A stretch of DNA of 64,000 bases. It comes from Undaria pinnatifida (taxonomy: Eukaryota > Sar > Phaeophyceae > Laminariales > Alariaceae). How positions within the stretch are numbered: the first letter of the stretch is position 1; the number at the start of each line of letters is the position of its first letter. Below, piece after piece: positions 1 to 12,100 of the stretch. Below the pieces are notes generated by a model. That model saw only the letters and a program-made list of their open reading frames with translations, did no database searches and was not told where the DNA came from. The position numbers and the translations under genes are program-made. The stretch spans positions 3,126,242 through 3,190,241 of the forward strand of contig JABAKD010000028.1 in the NCBI GenBank assembly GCA_012845835.1, written 5' to 3'.

Positions 1-1805
1 GCACACAACTCGTAATGCGCGCGATCGGAGTATCACACACAGCTTGCAAAGATGGGTTTCGACGAAATCTTCGATCTCACAGCTGGAGTGTATTTTCATT
101 TTTTATAATATTATAAAAAAATATGATCAAGTTGAAGATACACTCCAGCTGTGAGATCGAGGATTTCGTCGAAACTCATCTTTGCAAGCTGTGTGTGATA
201 CTCCGATCGCGCGTATTACGGGTTGTGTGTCCTCATTAAGGATATAGGTCGGCGACTCCCCTTGCAACTACATACAGTGTAGCTATCAGGGTCAACAGGG
301 TGATGTTAGTCAGTCTGTGCGCGGAAACTATAAAAAAACCCGTTTTTGATGGGGACAAAATCTGACTGCTGTGGAAGGAAATGCATCAGTTTATTATCAA
401 ATGAATCCTAAAAGTCGAATAACCGGTGACATGAGGGGAGGGAGGCATTTTTACGGACGCGGGGGCCTGGGATTGATCAAGAAGGCGGCGGGGGCGGGGG
501 GGGGGGGGAGCAGCTCAATCTGTGCGTGGAAACCATAAATCCTACCCTGTAAGTCGTACAACCAGTGAGGAGAGGGCGGAGCGCTGGGGGGGGTGGGGGT
601 GGGGGTTGGGGGGGAAGCTGGGGAGGGGGTGCAGAAAAGGTTTTTATACCAACATTTTTAGGTCGCATAGATGTAGGGGTTTGCTATACGCGTGGTACTA
701 GGTCTAGGTGATGGTACGGGTGGTGGGGAAGGAGGGGGCGTTGGGGGGGGGGGGGGAATGAATAAAAGCTACGTCGTGGGTGGCTAGAAAGATAATGACG
801 TCATATCAATTGCGTAGAAGTGTTTATTACTCTGTGGGCAGATTACGATTGTAGGTGGGGCGTTTAAAAGTTATGGAAAAAAAAAAAAAAAAATGGGGGG
901 GGAATGAATAGGAGCTACGGTGTGGATGGCTAGAAAGATAATGAGGTGATATCAGCTGGCTGGAAGTGTTTACTACTCTCAGGCAGATTTTGAGTCTAAA
1001 TCGGACGTTTGAACAAGAGGGAATGGGGGGAAAAGGGGGGAGGGGCGCGCGGGACACTGCCATATGTGCGCGCAAACTATAAATCCATAGAGGGACACTT
1101 CAATATGTGCGCGGAAACTATAAATCCATAGAGGGGACAATTCTGCCGGTGGTAGCAAGAAGATTTCCCTGTATAATATCACCTGCCTGGTATTGTTTAT
1201 TATTCTAGAAGATTTGATGCTAGACGGGCAGAAAGATGATGAGGTGACATCAGCCGGCTGGTAGTACTACTCTGGCAGATTCTAATTTTAGTTGGGGCGT
1301 TTGAACAAGTGGGATCGGGGGGGGGGGGATGGGGGGGGGGGCGCGGACGGGACACTTAAACATGTGCGCGGAAAAACTATAAATCCTTACAGGCAGGGGA
1401 GAAATCTGACGATTGTAGAGCCACCCCAAGGTAGGGTTGCAGCATCATCAGATCAGTCCCCGAACTCCTCACGTGAGGAGCTCAATATCTCACCCGAAAA
1501 ATGACTTGGAAGGCATTCGGTCGCACAACCCGACCAAGCTTCTACGCCTTAGTCCAAAAATAAAATGTGCTCGTGCAAATTACTTCATTGACCGGCAGTC
1601 CCTCACTTGAGGAGCTCAATCGCCCAGGGATTTTTTGTTGCAATCATACAACTGCAACCCCTACCGTGGGATGACTCTGTAGCGCCTTTAAATCACGTGC
1701 CTGGTATTGTTTACTCCGGAGTATTATTCTAGAAGATTTGATGGCATCAAATAGATGTAATATGTAACGCGATCTTTAGGTGTGGTAAAGAACGTGTTAA
1801 AGCTT
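1..1805. repeat. G/C-tract repeat, copy 1, with head-to-head terminal modules
   Basis: 1-110 carries the ~95 bp terminal module in + orientation (cgatcggagtatcacacaca ... ctcacagctggagtgta) and 118-230 the same module inverted, so two element ends abut as a 230 bp imperfect palindrome. From 230 the internal part follows: conserved blocks of 50-100 bp separated by G runs of 8-16, including two copies of an 'aaagataatgaggtgatatc' block. No gene. Confidence 0.7.
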
Positions 1806-2269
1806 CATAATTCGTTAGCTGTGATGTTGCTGTTGCACGAACACAACACCGAAGAAGATAACTGCTGCTGCTGTGTTTCACGGACCAAAACACCAGGGAG
1901 AAGAGGAAGAAGACGCCGCCGGCATAAGGCCGGCGCGGGGAGGGGAATAAGAAATAAAGGAGCAAACAAAAGAAGAAAAATCATAAGAAAGGACGACCGC
2001 AAGTCATTACCTGTCACTTTCATGCTTCCCCCGTTGAACTCAACGAAATCAAACAAAGCAGACACTACCACTCGAGCTGTAGAGGGTTCAGCGCTATTAC
2101 AAGACAGCAGTAACACTTCATTTAATTAGCCGAACTGGTACCTTGCCACACGATCTGCTTTTTCGTTTCTGTATTCATCTACTTGTGCAGCTGAATCAGT
2201 ACCGACTGCTCCCCCCTCGGTTTCCCTTGGTTTCTGCTCTGCTGTTGCCTTAACATTATTATACCGTCA

Positions 2270-2682
2270 TTTCTACCCAACGACATCAGTACACCCTGAG
2301 TTCGTGCTGATTCTTCATCCTGCATAGATACAAATTATGATGTGGTCACAAACGACTGTGGGGAAGAGAAAACCAAACAGCAGTCGCAATTCATCAAGGT
2401 AAAACAAATGAAGTGCTACCGTACCGGGTACGAGAAGGCAACAAAACAAGCCAGACCATAAAGTTGCTCCTCTGCACACAGCAGTTTTTCACTTCGGCAT
2501 TTATTTCCAGCATGAATAGTTATGTGTGGTGTCGTATTGTCATACTGTTTTTATTTCATTTTATTATGTTTCTTTTCCGAGCTTTGGCTCTCCTTTGCGG
2601 TTGGGTTGTTTCTTCGATTTCCCCTTCATTTTGTTTGTTTCATTTTTTGTTTTATTTTTATCTTTGTTTTTATTTGTTTTCT

Positions 2683-2724
<42 letters not shown>

Positions 2725-3000
2725 TTTATTTCGTATTTCTCTCTTCCAATGTATTTCTGTTGCTGACGTATGTATGTTGTGCCTGTCGTACCCAGTACTA
2801 GGGCATGACATTGCGTTGTCGAATGCATTACGATGCATTATCTCTGTGTCGTGGCTTGTGACCACAGAGCTGATCTTTCTAGGGTGAAGAATCAGTACGG
2901 ACACTGGGTGTGCTGGATGTCGACGAGTAGAAGAACGGTTTAATGTGAAGAACACACACACACACACTGTCTTCTGTCGTGTTTCCCTGCACGAATTCAT
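2270..3000. repeat. Foldback-like repeat, copy 1
   Basis: Left part (acccaacgacatcagtacac ... gctgattcttcatcctgc ... gtggtcacaaacgactgtg) is a diverged inverted copy of the right part (gtgaccacagagctgatctt ... gggtgaagaatcagtacgga ... gtcgacgagtagaa). A T33 tract lies between. Confidence 0.5.
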
Positions 3001-3164
3001 CATGTTTTAGACACGAACCTGACGCACGCCTCAAGAAAACCAAACACGACCATCCGGAGACGGCGGTTCTTCGCTAGGGAACTTTTTTTGTGTTGCTCAT
3101 CCTTTCTACCGAGTATCTACCAGATACTCCTATTACATTTCGCACGTTTCGTTTCTCCTTCTCC

Positions 3165-3475
3165 CTCGTTAGACGTAACTCAGATCCGGGGTCACAAAGC
3201 AGGCTCTTCTCCCCCCTCCCCACTACACGGTACGAGCCATCATTTTTTTTGCGGGAGGATTTCTCACAGCTATTTCTTACCCTCGTCGACTCGCGTGAAA
3301 TTGTGCCTAAAAACACGCTGCTTTCTTACGAGTAGGCGCTCTGAGCAGCTTTTTCCTGTGATTAGTCTAGTCTAGACTATATTTTTGCAAATAAGTCCTA
3401 AAAAAGTCTGAACCAGCTCTAATAACATTCGAGGGTAACCACTATTAATAGACCACCGAGGCGACCGGCTGCAAT
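3165..3475 (-). repeat. tRNA-derived SINE family 1, inverted copy
   Basis: Same body in reverse (cagatccggggtcacaaagc, cctcgtcgactcgcg), then the head in reverse with attcgagggtaaccac and gaccaccgaggcgacc. Confidence 0.65.
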
Positions 3476-3690
3476 GTTATGGCAAAACAAGGGGCGGCTA
3501 CCCAGTCGGATGATGATTGCGCAAGCAGCCAGTGGAAAAAAACCAGGACCAGGTCGGCCACCGAAAAACTGGCCCACAACCCTGAGAGATGCCCTCGTCG
3601 ATTGTGGATCTACCGAAAGCTTCATGGAAGATTTCCCCCCCGCACTTCGGGTTGAAGCCGTTCTGCTGTCGGCCCATATGCAGCATTGTT
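3474..3690 (+). pseudogene. Possible non-LTR retroelement or AT-hook-like fragment
   Basis: Open frame containing GKKPGPGRPPKNWPTTLRDA, similar in style to the 'GRP...W...l..dl' tail found near the C-terminus of some LINE polyproteins, or to an AT-hook (GRPPK). It lies against a SINE copy ending near 3475. Evidence is a single motif. Confidence 0.2.
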
Positions 3691-5079
3691 CTAGGTTTTG
3701 TTATTTGGATGGCCTACTCCATCCATCACCCTCCAGGGCAAAATGTCAGCCGATAATGCGGCACGACAACCACCGGCACGCGTGTTCTTGTTGAAACCCG
3801 TTTTCCCAATAATTTGTTTCCCTTTCACCCCTTTTTCTCGTACAACGTTTCTTTCTTCTCTTCGTCCCTTTATTTTTCTCATTCTTTCTTTCCACCCCTT
3901 TTTCATTTTGCTCTTTCTTTGTGTTTTCATTTTGGGCATCCCTGGGGGCTATAATGTGAAGAACACACACACACATTGAGGCGATGATGTCGGCACGGAC
4001 ACCGCCGTCGAAGATACCGTAAACAGAGGACAGACCAGAAAAACAATGCCCCGAATAGGCCTCTTGTAGTAGTTGCATCGCGGACCCAGTCTGGGTGCTG
4101 CCACCACGCCGACTGGGTGGTGCCATCTGCTTTATTGCTGCGTTAAAGCTTGATTAAACATTAGGCATCGTTTTTGTATTCGGTACGGGGGCGGCGATGA
4201 CAAAATTGGCACCACCGGCTATCGTCAGGACACAATAGTGCGCAGGGGATAGGACAGGTATGTGCGGCGATGCCCCAACTCCTGGAGCAAAGTCACTCGA
4301 ACCCAATATGGTTGCTGTCTCCGGCGTTGGTTGGATGGCGTCACCTGATAGGTTGCTAGAGTTATACTGGCTGTCTGTGTGCATTGTTTTTCACTTTTTA
4401 GCACTTCCCTTGCTTCACCTTGATGGATTGCGACTGTTTGATATACTTTGTTTCACATCAGTCGTCTGTGACCACATAGTCTAATTTGCATCTCTCTAGG
4501 ACGAATCAGCACGGACTCTAGATGTACTTCTGATGTCGTTGGGTAGAAGGAACGGTTTAATGCGAAGACAACACACACAGCAGTCTTGCCGTCCTGAAGC
4601 TCTCTTTCCAATTGTTTTTACTCTTTCGTTTCTTCTTTCTTATTCATCGTGTGCTTTTTTTTTACTTTTTTTACTCCTAATAATCATATGTGCTGGTGGT
4701 AAACCCAAGCCTAATCAGCGTCATCACTTCGTGCGACTAATCCTTGTGGTGTACCGCTTCCTGGTTCCTGATGCCTCTCGCGCTACTGAAGGATTCCACT
4801 CATTGGGGCCGGTGACGAAACATTCTCCACACACTCCGAAGGGACCGACGCTGGCCTAGAGTCCCTCGCCGCCCTCCCTACGCCCTGCGTCCATTGCTGC
4901 TGCACTGCCTTTGCTCACGTTTGTTTTGCGCTTTGGGTTTTGGTCCGATACACCAGGTGCACGATACTGGTCGATCTGTTCCGTCGGCAGTTATTAATAG
5001 TAGCCGTTGGACGTAGGGATGCATGCTCCTACGCTTCTATGCGCCTCTACGCGCCCCTAGGGGTGCACATCAAGCCCTA

Positions 5080-5515
5080 ACCGATCGCCCCGGGGGTCTA
5101 GTGGTTACCTCGAATACTACTAGCAGCGTTGGTCCTTGAGTTTGATTCCCGCCGTGGTGAGATTTGACTTCATTAGCAACAAATGCAAAGAAAATATCAA
5201 CTGCTGAGAGCGCCTAGCCGGTCGCCCCGGGCGTCTAGTGGTTACTCTCGAATACTACTAGCGTTGGTTCGAGTCCCACCGTGGTAAGATTTGACACTAT
5301 TCGCTAAAATACGCAAAAAAAGTATCAACTGCTGAGAGCGCCTAGCAGCGTGGGTAGGTACGATTCGACGCGAGTCGACGAGGGAAGAAAATACTCAACT
5401 CTCCTCGAGATAAAAACGAAGGCACACGTACCGTATGGTAGTGGGGAGGGGAGAGGAGGACCCAAGGGGGGAGGAGGGCCCGCCAAGTGACCCCCGATCT
5501 GAGTTACTACTCTGG
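5080..5515 (+). repeat. tRNA-derived SINE family 1, copy with duplicated head
   Basis: Two tRNA-like heads at 5080-5160 and 5217-5288. The second has an A-box-like cgtctagtggttac and a perfect B box ggttcgagtcc (5268-5278). A shared body follows (gctgagagcgcctagcagcg, then cgcgagtcgacgaggg). RNA polymerase III promoter boxes in a repeated unit define a SINE by family knowledge. Confidence 0.72.
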
Positions 5516-6549
5516 GAGGGAGGGAGGGAGGGTGAGGAGAGTAGTGCGCGAGGATAATATAGTCTATGGGATGAAGAAAAAAAGGGTATAATATCGACTA
5601 GATATATAGTCTATAGCTTGTGCTATGGCCGAGAGCGGCTAAGAAGAGTGGAAACTGGCACCGGGGAATCGTCGACGCGGTGGATCGCGTCATGATGGAA
5701 TGGCGCAGGGGCGAGGCGGAGAAGGAGCTGGCAACGCCTCACAGCAGAAGACGCCAAGAGTAGCAACCAAGGGAAGCCAGGGGGGCGGGGAGGGGGGAGC
5801 AGCCGTGCCGGTACAATAGCTTTACGTGGATAAATGCAGAAACGATGTGGCAGATCGTGTGGGAAGGTACAGTTGGACCAATTGAGTTGAGCGTGTGCTA
5901 TTTTTATAGCCCTGATCCCTCTCAGCGAGTGGTATTAATAGTTTCTGCTTCGTTTGTTTTCGTTGAGTTCAATGGGAGGGAGCACGAAAGCGACAGCAGC
6001 AGTAATGACCTGCTGTCGTCCTTTCCCTTTTTCGTCTTCTTTTTCCTTTAATTTTTGTTTGCTTCCCACTTATTTTCCTCCCCACCGGCCTTAGTATGCC
6101 TTTTGCCGGCATCTTCTCCCTCTTCGTGTTATTTTTGTCCGTAAAACAGCAGTTATTTTTTTGGTGTGTTTTGTCCGTGCAACAGCAGTGACATTCTTCG
6201 TGTTGTTTGGCCCGTGCAACACCAGGTATCTGTTCCTCTTCAGCGCATATGTCAACCAAACCAGAACACCAAACTACTAGAAAGCCAAAACATCATCGAA
6301 TTCATATCAATTTAGACGGCTCGTCGTAAGAAAGGAAGAAAGACGCGAAAGAAAGGAAGAATACAAATGGAAATAAAGAAGAGAACAGCACGACACGATC
6401 AAGAAGTGAAAAACAAAGCCAACACTCGGCAACTAGCAACCGCCAGCAGCTACAGCGGATGACGCTATCCAACCAACGTCGGGGGCAGCAACCTTTTTTT
6501 TTTTTTAGTTTTTTTAGTTGATTTTTCTTCATCCCATTTGTTATCCTCG

Positions 6550-6750
6550 CAAGCAGTAACTCAGATCCGAGAACACGTACTTGTACGAGGGCCGATCTCC
6601 CATCCCTTCTCCACTTACTACGGCGGTACGTGCCTTCATTTTTTTCGCGGATAATTCCACATTTTCTTCCCTACATAGTCGACTCGCGTCGAATAGTACC
6701 TACCTACACTACTACTGCTAGGCGTTCTCAGTGATCGGTTGATCCTTTTT
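6550..6750 (-). repeat. SINE family 1 body, headless copy
   Basis: agtaactcagatccgagaac ... gtcgactcgcgtcgaata ... gctaggcgttctcag in reverse order. A further headless + copy lies at 48395-48535. Confidence 0.55.
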
Positions 6751-8899
6751 TTATTGGGTTTCAAGTGACCCTCGGTTGATTGTTTTGGTAGTAGGAGCAT
6801 TCAATAAATGTGAGCAACTGGTTGATTGGGGCTAAGCGAAGCAAAGAACGTCGAGTTCGGAGATGACAACCGGGGTTTCGAAACAGAGGTTGGATGTGTG
6901 TGGTCTTTACATTAAAGTGGTATTTCCACACATCATGGCATCTACATCCACCGCAACAGGACGGCAGGGCAAAATTGAAAACTAAACAAAGTAGACAGCC
7001 AGCGACAACGCAGATGACATCGCCCCACCGGCATCGGGGGCAGCAGCCATGAGTTCCCAACGCACCTATTATTGTAGAAGTAGGTTTCAATTTATGCTGC
7101 CGTCTTGTTCCCTCAATGCTTGGTCTTCGCGGGTGCCTCTTCCATCCCTCCCTTCTTTCGTATTTTCTTTGTTTTCCATCTCTTCCCTTTTTTTTTGTTT
7201 ATTAGTTGCCTGTCGTACATATCATAGTCTCTGGTGTACTGGCTTGTATATATAGTATAGACTAATGTTTGTGTTCCGCCCCGCATTAATTGCGTTCGGC
7301 ATTGCATGGATAAATCACTTGTGTTTGCGATGCATATCGCTGTAACGTGGGTTGTGTGCACACAATATCCAGGTCGTCTCTCGAGGAAGAGGTATCGGCA
7401 CGGGCCACTGCTTTACTGGATACACGTTTAAGATGGATGGGTGGAAATGTAAATTTAACGTGAGGAACGCACACTGCTGTTACATGCCGAACTAACTGCT
7501 GATGTGTGCACTATAATAGCTATAAAACCAGATGCCTCAGTTACCGATCAGTGACAACATGATTCGCAACTACTCCTTGCGTACATACAACCTCTAACAC
7601 GAGTCCTCGATGGAGTCGACATAATAAATATTTACAAAATAAATCGCTTACGCATGAAACTGAATACACTTTTCGAAACCAGCTTAGTTGCAACGTCGCT
7701 ACTTTCTGCGTGGAAATGGCTCAGGCCGAAGCCAACTCAGTGTCTGCTATGTACATGTCCAAGGGTATGGTAATGTAATCAAGCGAGAAAAACAAAAATG
7801 TTCTGCTGCTTTATGGTACGCACTCTATATCTATTAACCCCTCCACACCGAGAGGAGAACGTTTTCGAATGTGATGACGATAGCACATAGCATATACTGG
7901 TCGCAGCATTGGCCACACGAAGCGACTCGGGCTGCAAGGATCAAGGGCGTGTTCGAAACGCAACATAGTAAGGAGGTGTACAACATGCGCCCGGCATTGC
8001 GGTACTTGTAAATAGTGCTAGACGCTCTTCCCAGCAGGCTATCAATGTCCGATTTTTTCTTTATAGGATACCTGTACCTGGGTCTCACACACTCTGCCTG
8101 GCATATATGGAGTGTATTTTAATTTTTATAATATATGCATGTTGAGGTGCCAGCTTATAATGCTACAAGTTACCAGCTTGTGAAGTATAATCCGGTCTGT
8201 CATTCAACCCAACCTCAACGCTGTTATAAATAGTAGCAATCTCAAACAATGACTCTGTTCATTCCGCAACGAGTATATGACTGAACAGCCTACCGATGAT
8301 GCTCTCGCCGGCAAAGAAAGGAACATGAGGGCATCGTCAGCGTTTTACAGCTCGTCAAACACTACCGTTATTATTTCATACTTTATTATTAGAGGAACAT
8401 CACACCCCTCGCGCATGTTATTCTCCCATTTGTTTTCATCCACGCTACGTGTCCTCCTGGCGTACATCCATCCCGGAGTTATGGAGATGACACAACAGTC
8501 AAACTTGTCATTCAACTGTCCGATCCAACTCATTCAGCTCTTTTTTGCCACTGAATGCAGCCGAGTTCAACGCCCAAAACCGGCACTTTACTGCAGGGGG
8601 AATACAGCCACGGTAAGTTGAAATTGCGAGAATGATAATCCGCGAGTGCTCTCTCTCTGTCTAGGATGAAGAATCCGGACGGTGACTGTATGTGCTAGGT
8701 TCCAACGACGGGTAGAAAGTTGTTTTACTGCGAAAACCGCATACACATGGACCCTCGGGTGACGCCATCATATTGCGTAGTCGAGAAATCCGCGTGTAAA
8801 GTACTTTGTGGGGTCCGCATAGAGCGTGACAAAGACCTCACGAGATTGATTACGACGGCTGCTGAGACCACACTCCCCCCACGTTTTGTTGTCCGTCAG

Positions 8900-9153
8900 A
8901 TCGTCGGTCCGATGCTGTCATCGCAGGCGTCGTCACTCGAGACCGTCTCTAGCAACTTCTTGGGCTTACCGCTGGTCACCCCATCCGCTTCCGCGGCTCG
9001 GGCTGCTACATACTTGGCGTCGGGAACACAAGAAGGGCTGGGTGCAGGAGCGAGCTATTTGTTCGGGGTCCAACCGGACGTTTTCGAGCAGATGAAAGCG
9101 TTGGCGAGGCTTGTTCTCGACATGAAGACCGAGCGGGACTATTCCTATGACTG
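8900..9153 (+). CDS. iGluR exon a: PBP1 domain (IVGP...FGVQPDVFEQ)
   Basis: Acceptor GTCAG at 8895-8899 and donor TG|GTGAAA at 9153/9154; in phase 0, out phase 2. It encodes IVGPMLSSQASS, then GLPLVTPSASA and FGVQPDVFEQMKALARLVLD. This is the typical ANF-receptor core: a 'GP..Ss' turn, an 'lPlvtp.AS' strand, then the helix before the hinge. The frame stays open about 180 bases upstream of the chosen acceptor, so a longer exon is possible. Confidence 0.85.
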
Positions 9154-12100
9154 GTGAAATGTTTGCTCAAACTACGCACTACAAGAAGTTGAACCTATTA
9201 CATGTAAGCGCAGAAGAACCTATTACACGTAACCGTAATAGCTGGTCAAATGCTCACCAAGGCCACTGCAGGGGGGGGTACCCTATTTTCGCTCCCGCGT
9301 TTTTGAGGTGTCATGCTGTCATACCATCATACCATACATACTCGCACCAGTGACTCTGTACCGCGAGGACGTGAAGATTTCAGGCGACTGTTTTGGCGCA
9401 GCGTAGCTTACCATTCCGCTTCGGACTCGTGTCGCAAAACTATAACAGCACGAACGTTTTCGGACGCAAAAGGAACAAGGCGGTCAATAGCGCGAGTAAC
9501 CCAGAGCCACTGCAAAAAAAGTCCCCCAAACAACATAACCTCCCTACCGTAGCTTTTTTTTTTTTTTTTCATATCCTCCGGCGGATGGGGAAAAAAATAA
9601 AGCTTTAGCTCACCACACTTCCACGTATTTTCATACGCGTCGCGTGTCGATTTAACTCAGTTGCTTTCGCAGCCCAACGCTAGCTGGCGCACCCTTCGGA
9701 TCCCATTGTAGGTATGGCGTGAGCTGTCCCTATCAGTGGTCTTCGTTACAACTAGCTATCGCCTGTCTACGACGCAATCTTATGAACCCGACCCCGGCTC
9801 GAGTCTTGATCACACAAATGAGCACACAACTTGTGAGTGTTTCCATAAGTCTAATATTGCCCAAGAATGACATATCGTACGTCGGCCATCGCCAGTGTGC
9901 ATAGCTGTCAATTCGGACTCTATCACTTGCTTGTCAAATGTCTGCCCGTAGGACGAACATTCAACATTTTCCGCGAATGAATATTGATTGCACCGAACAC
10001 TATTTTGTCGTCGAACAAAACATCAACATCATCAGTAGTTCTCGCCCATCTCACTATCTGTCTTGTACAACCAACAGGATAAAAAACACCGAGCGTGTCC
10101 ACGTGATCTACCCTGACGACACGTACGGGCCTATTGCCGCGTCCGCCTTCGTGCGAGCGGTAGGGAGCACGATCGGCATCAACGTCAACTACAATGCCGC
10201 TGGTCAAACTTCATCGACTATCGACATTGCCTCTGCGTGAGTGGGTTGTGGGCCTGCATACGCCCAGTCGAAGTAGAGCCGACCGTCTGCGCGAAAGCAT
10301 TGAGTACGTTCTTTGGGGCACTTGCAGGTTGATATGTGTCGTAACTGGCTTCTAATGCTGGCGTGGTATATTTGTTGCCGTCATCAGTGTTATGCCTCGA
10401 TTTTCCAGCACAACAGGACGCCGTAACACCCGGTATGGCGATGCACCAGGTATTTATTGTCGTACCAGGTAGTTATTATGTTGTTAAGGCGCTGTGTTTC
10501 GTTCATTAGTCGATATCCTACGTGTCGTCATACCATCGTGTACCTTGTCGGATACGTACCTTGCAATTTCGGCGCTGGCACACTGCTGTTGACAACATTT
10601 CCAATGCGCACTGTTTCACCTTTGTCTGCCGCTCTTGGGGGAGTTGGGCGTATTCTCCAGGAGGATCAAAAGCGCAATATGTCACATGCGCATTATAGGG
10701 CCCTATGGGCCAGGAGGATATTCACGTACATGGTCGTCATGCAAAGTACGAATACTCGCAGTTACAACCAAGCACATACCTTCGACACGGAACGTACGAG
10801 GGCATGTATGCTGCACGATTGACCCAGCTTTGGTTCTAATCATCCGTGCTTATCGAAGCAACGACTGGATTTTAGCTCGATGAGCAGAATTTGGGGTTAG
10901 CGCGTCGAGAAGTAGATGCTGAGACGGGGAAAGTGTCAACTTGCAGCCCTCGATTCGTTGTCGATTGTGAAAATCGCTACAAGACCCATCCTTTGCTCGG
11001 TTCTTGCAGCCTATGCCCATTTGCTACCCCTCTGTTGCTTGATTTCTGCGACCTATACCAATCTGAAGCCACCCGGTAGAACCAAGAGAGGGGACGGACT
11101 ACCGACCAATGCTCGAAACTTTAAAGGGGAAGGACGCGTCCATTATCATTCTTCTGGCCGAGGGCTACGATGGGGTGTTCGTCAGATCCGTGCTTGAGCA
11201 GGTGCCCCATAAGGAAAGCAGATCGGGCTACGATATTTTTCTCACATATTAGAAGCCGTTAGGCAGTTCTAGCGTTAACTACAGTAGCAAATGATGGGGC
11301 GTGCTAAAGTCAAAAAGTTGGAGTTGGCGTCTAGTGGTTTATGACCGATTAAGTGATGTTAGGGACCAACTGCCTTCATGCGTCTTCGAACACATGCTAC
11401 CACCATATAGCGAGAAGCTGTTGGCCCAATCGACTTCAGCATTCACACCCATACCACAGCATTGGTCTGTCGTATTCTTAATTTTGAGGTACATATCATA
11501 CGTATCTATATTATCAACATGCAGTCGCTACGCGGGATTGCGCTGGATATCTAGTTTTGGATGTTGGATATATGCAAAGTGTGGCGAGAAAACAGGTTTG
11601 TTCCCCCTCGTGGTTCGACACATTGTACAGCCAACTTGTCTCTATCGGGACATTGGTACCGTTGCATGGCAGCTATTTACAGTGTACCATCACAAGTATC
11701 AAGGAATGCTTCTGTAAGACGAGCAGTTGGCCAGTACAGCAGCATGTAGAGTATATAGCCGTAGTTTGTACTTCTCCCCGAGATTGTCAGGCCATGGTCA
11801 TCCCCAAGCTGATCACTTCTCTCACCTTTCTCTTCATATTTCTTCAAATCCAAATGTGGACATCTCATCGCCTTTTCAACCAATCTCGTTCCTTCAATGT
11901 CACCAGGGCTCTTCACAGTAACTTGGTGTCACCTTTGCGCCTCATTGTACAGAGACAGACCCTGGACACGCATCGTTATTCTAGGCCTTTATCCTCGGCC
12001 TTTCATCTACACACCAGATGGATACGAATATATATTATAATTCACAATCAAATACGCCCCCTTGATGATGAGTTAGTATCATATCGAGATAACCTTTAGG

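Larger units (their letters stand above)
1806..8899. other. Repeat-rich intergenic region
   Basis: Apart from SINEs and the foldback unit, 1850-2110 and 5920-6260 are diverged inverted copies of one sequence (gttgaactcaacgaaatcaaa versus ttcgttgagttcaatggga). No exon with splice sites and coding composition was recognised, in particular no PBP1 first exon for the gene starting at 8900. Confidence 0.5.

Noticed and set aside
2413-3003. Phe-rich and Lys-rich ORFs
   Set aside because: They read through a T33 tract within a foldback-like repeat.
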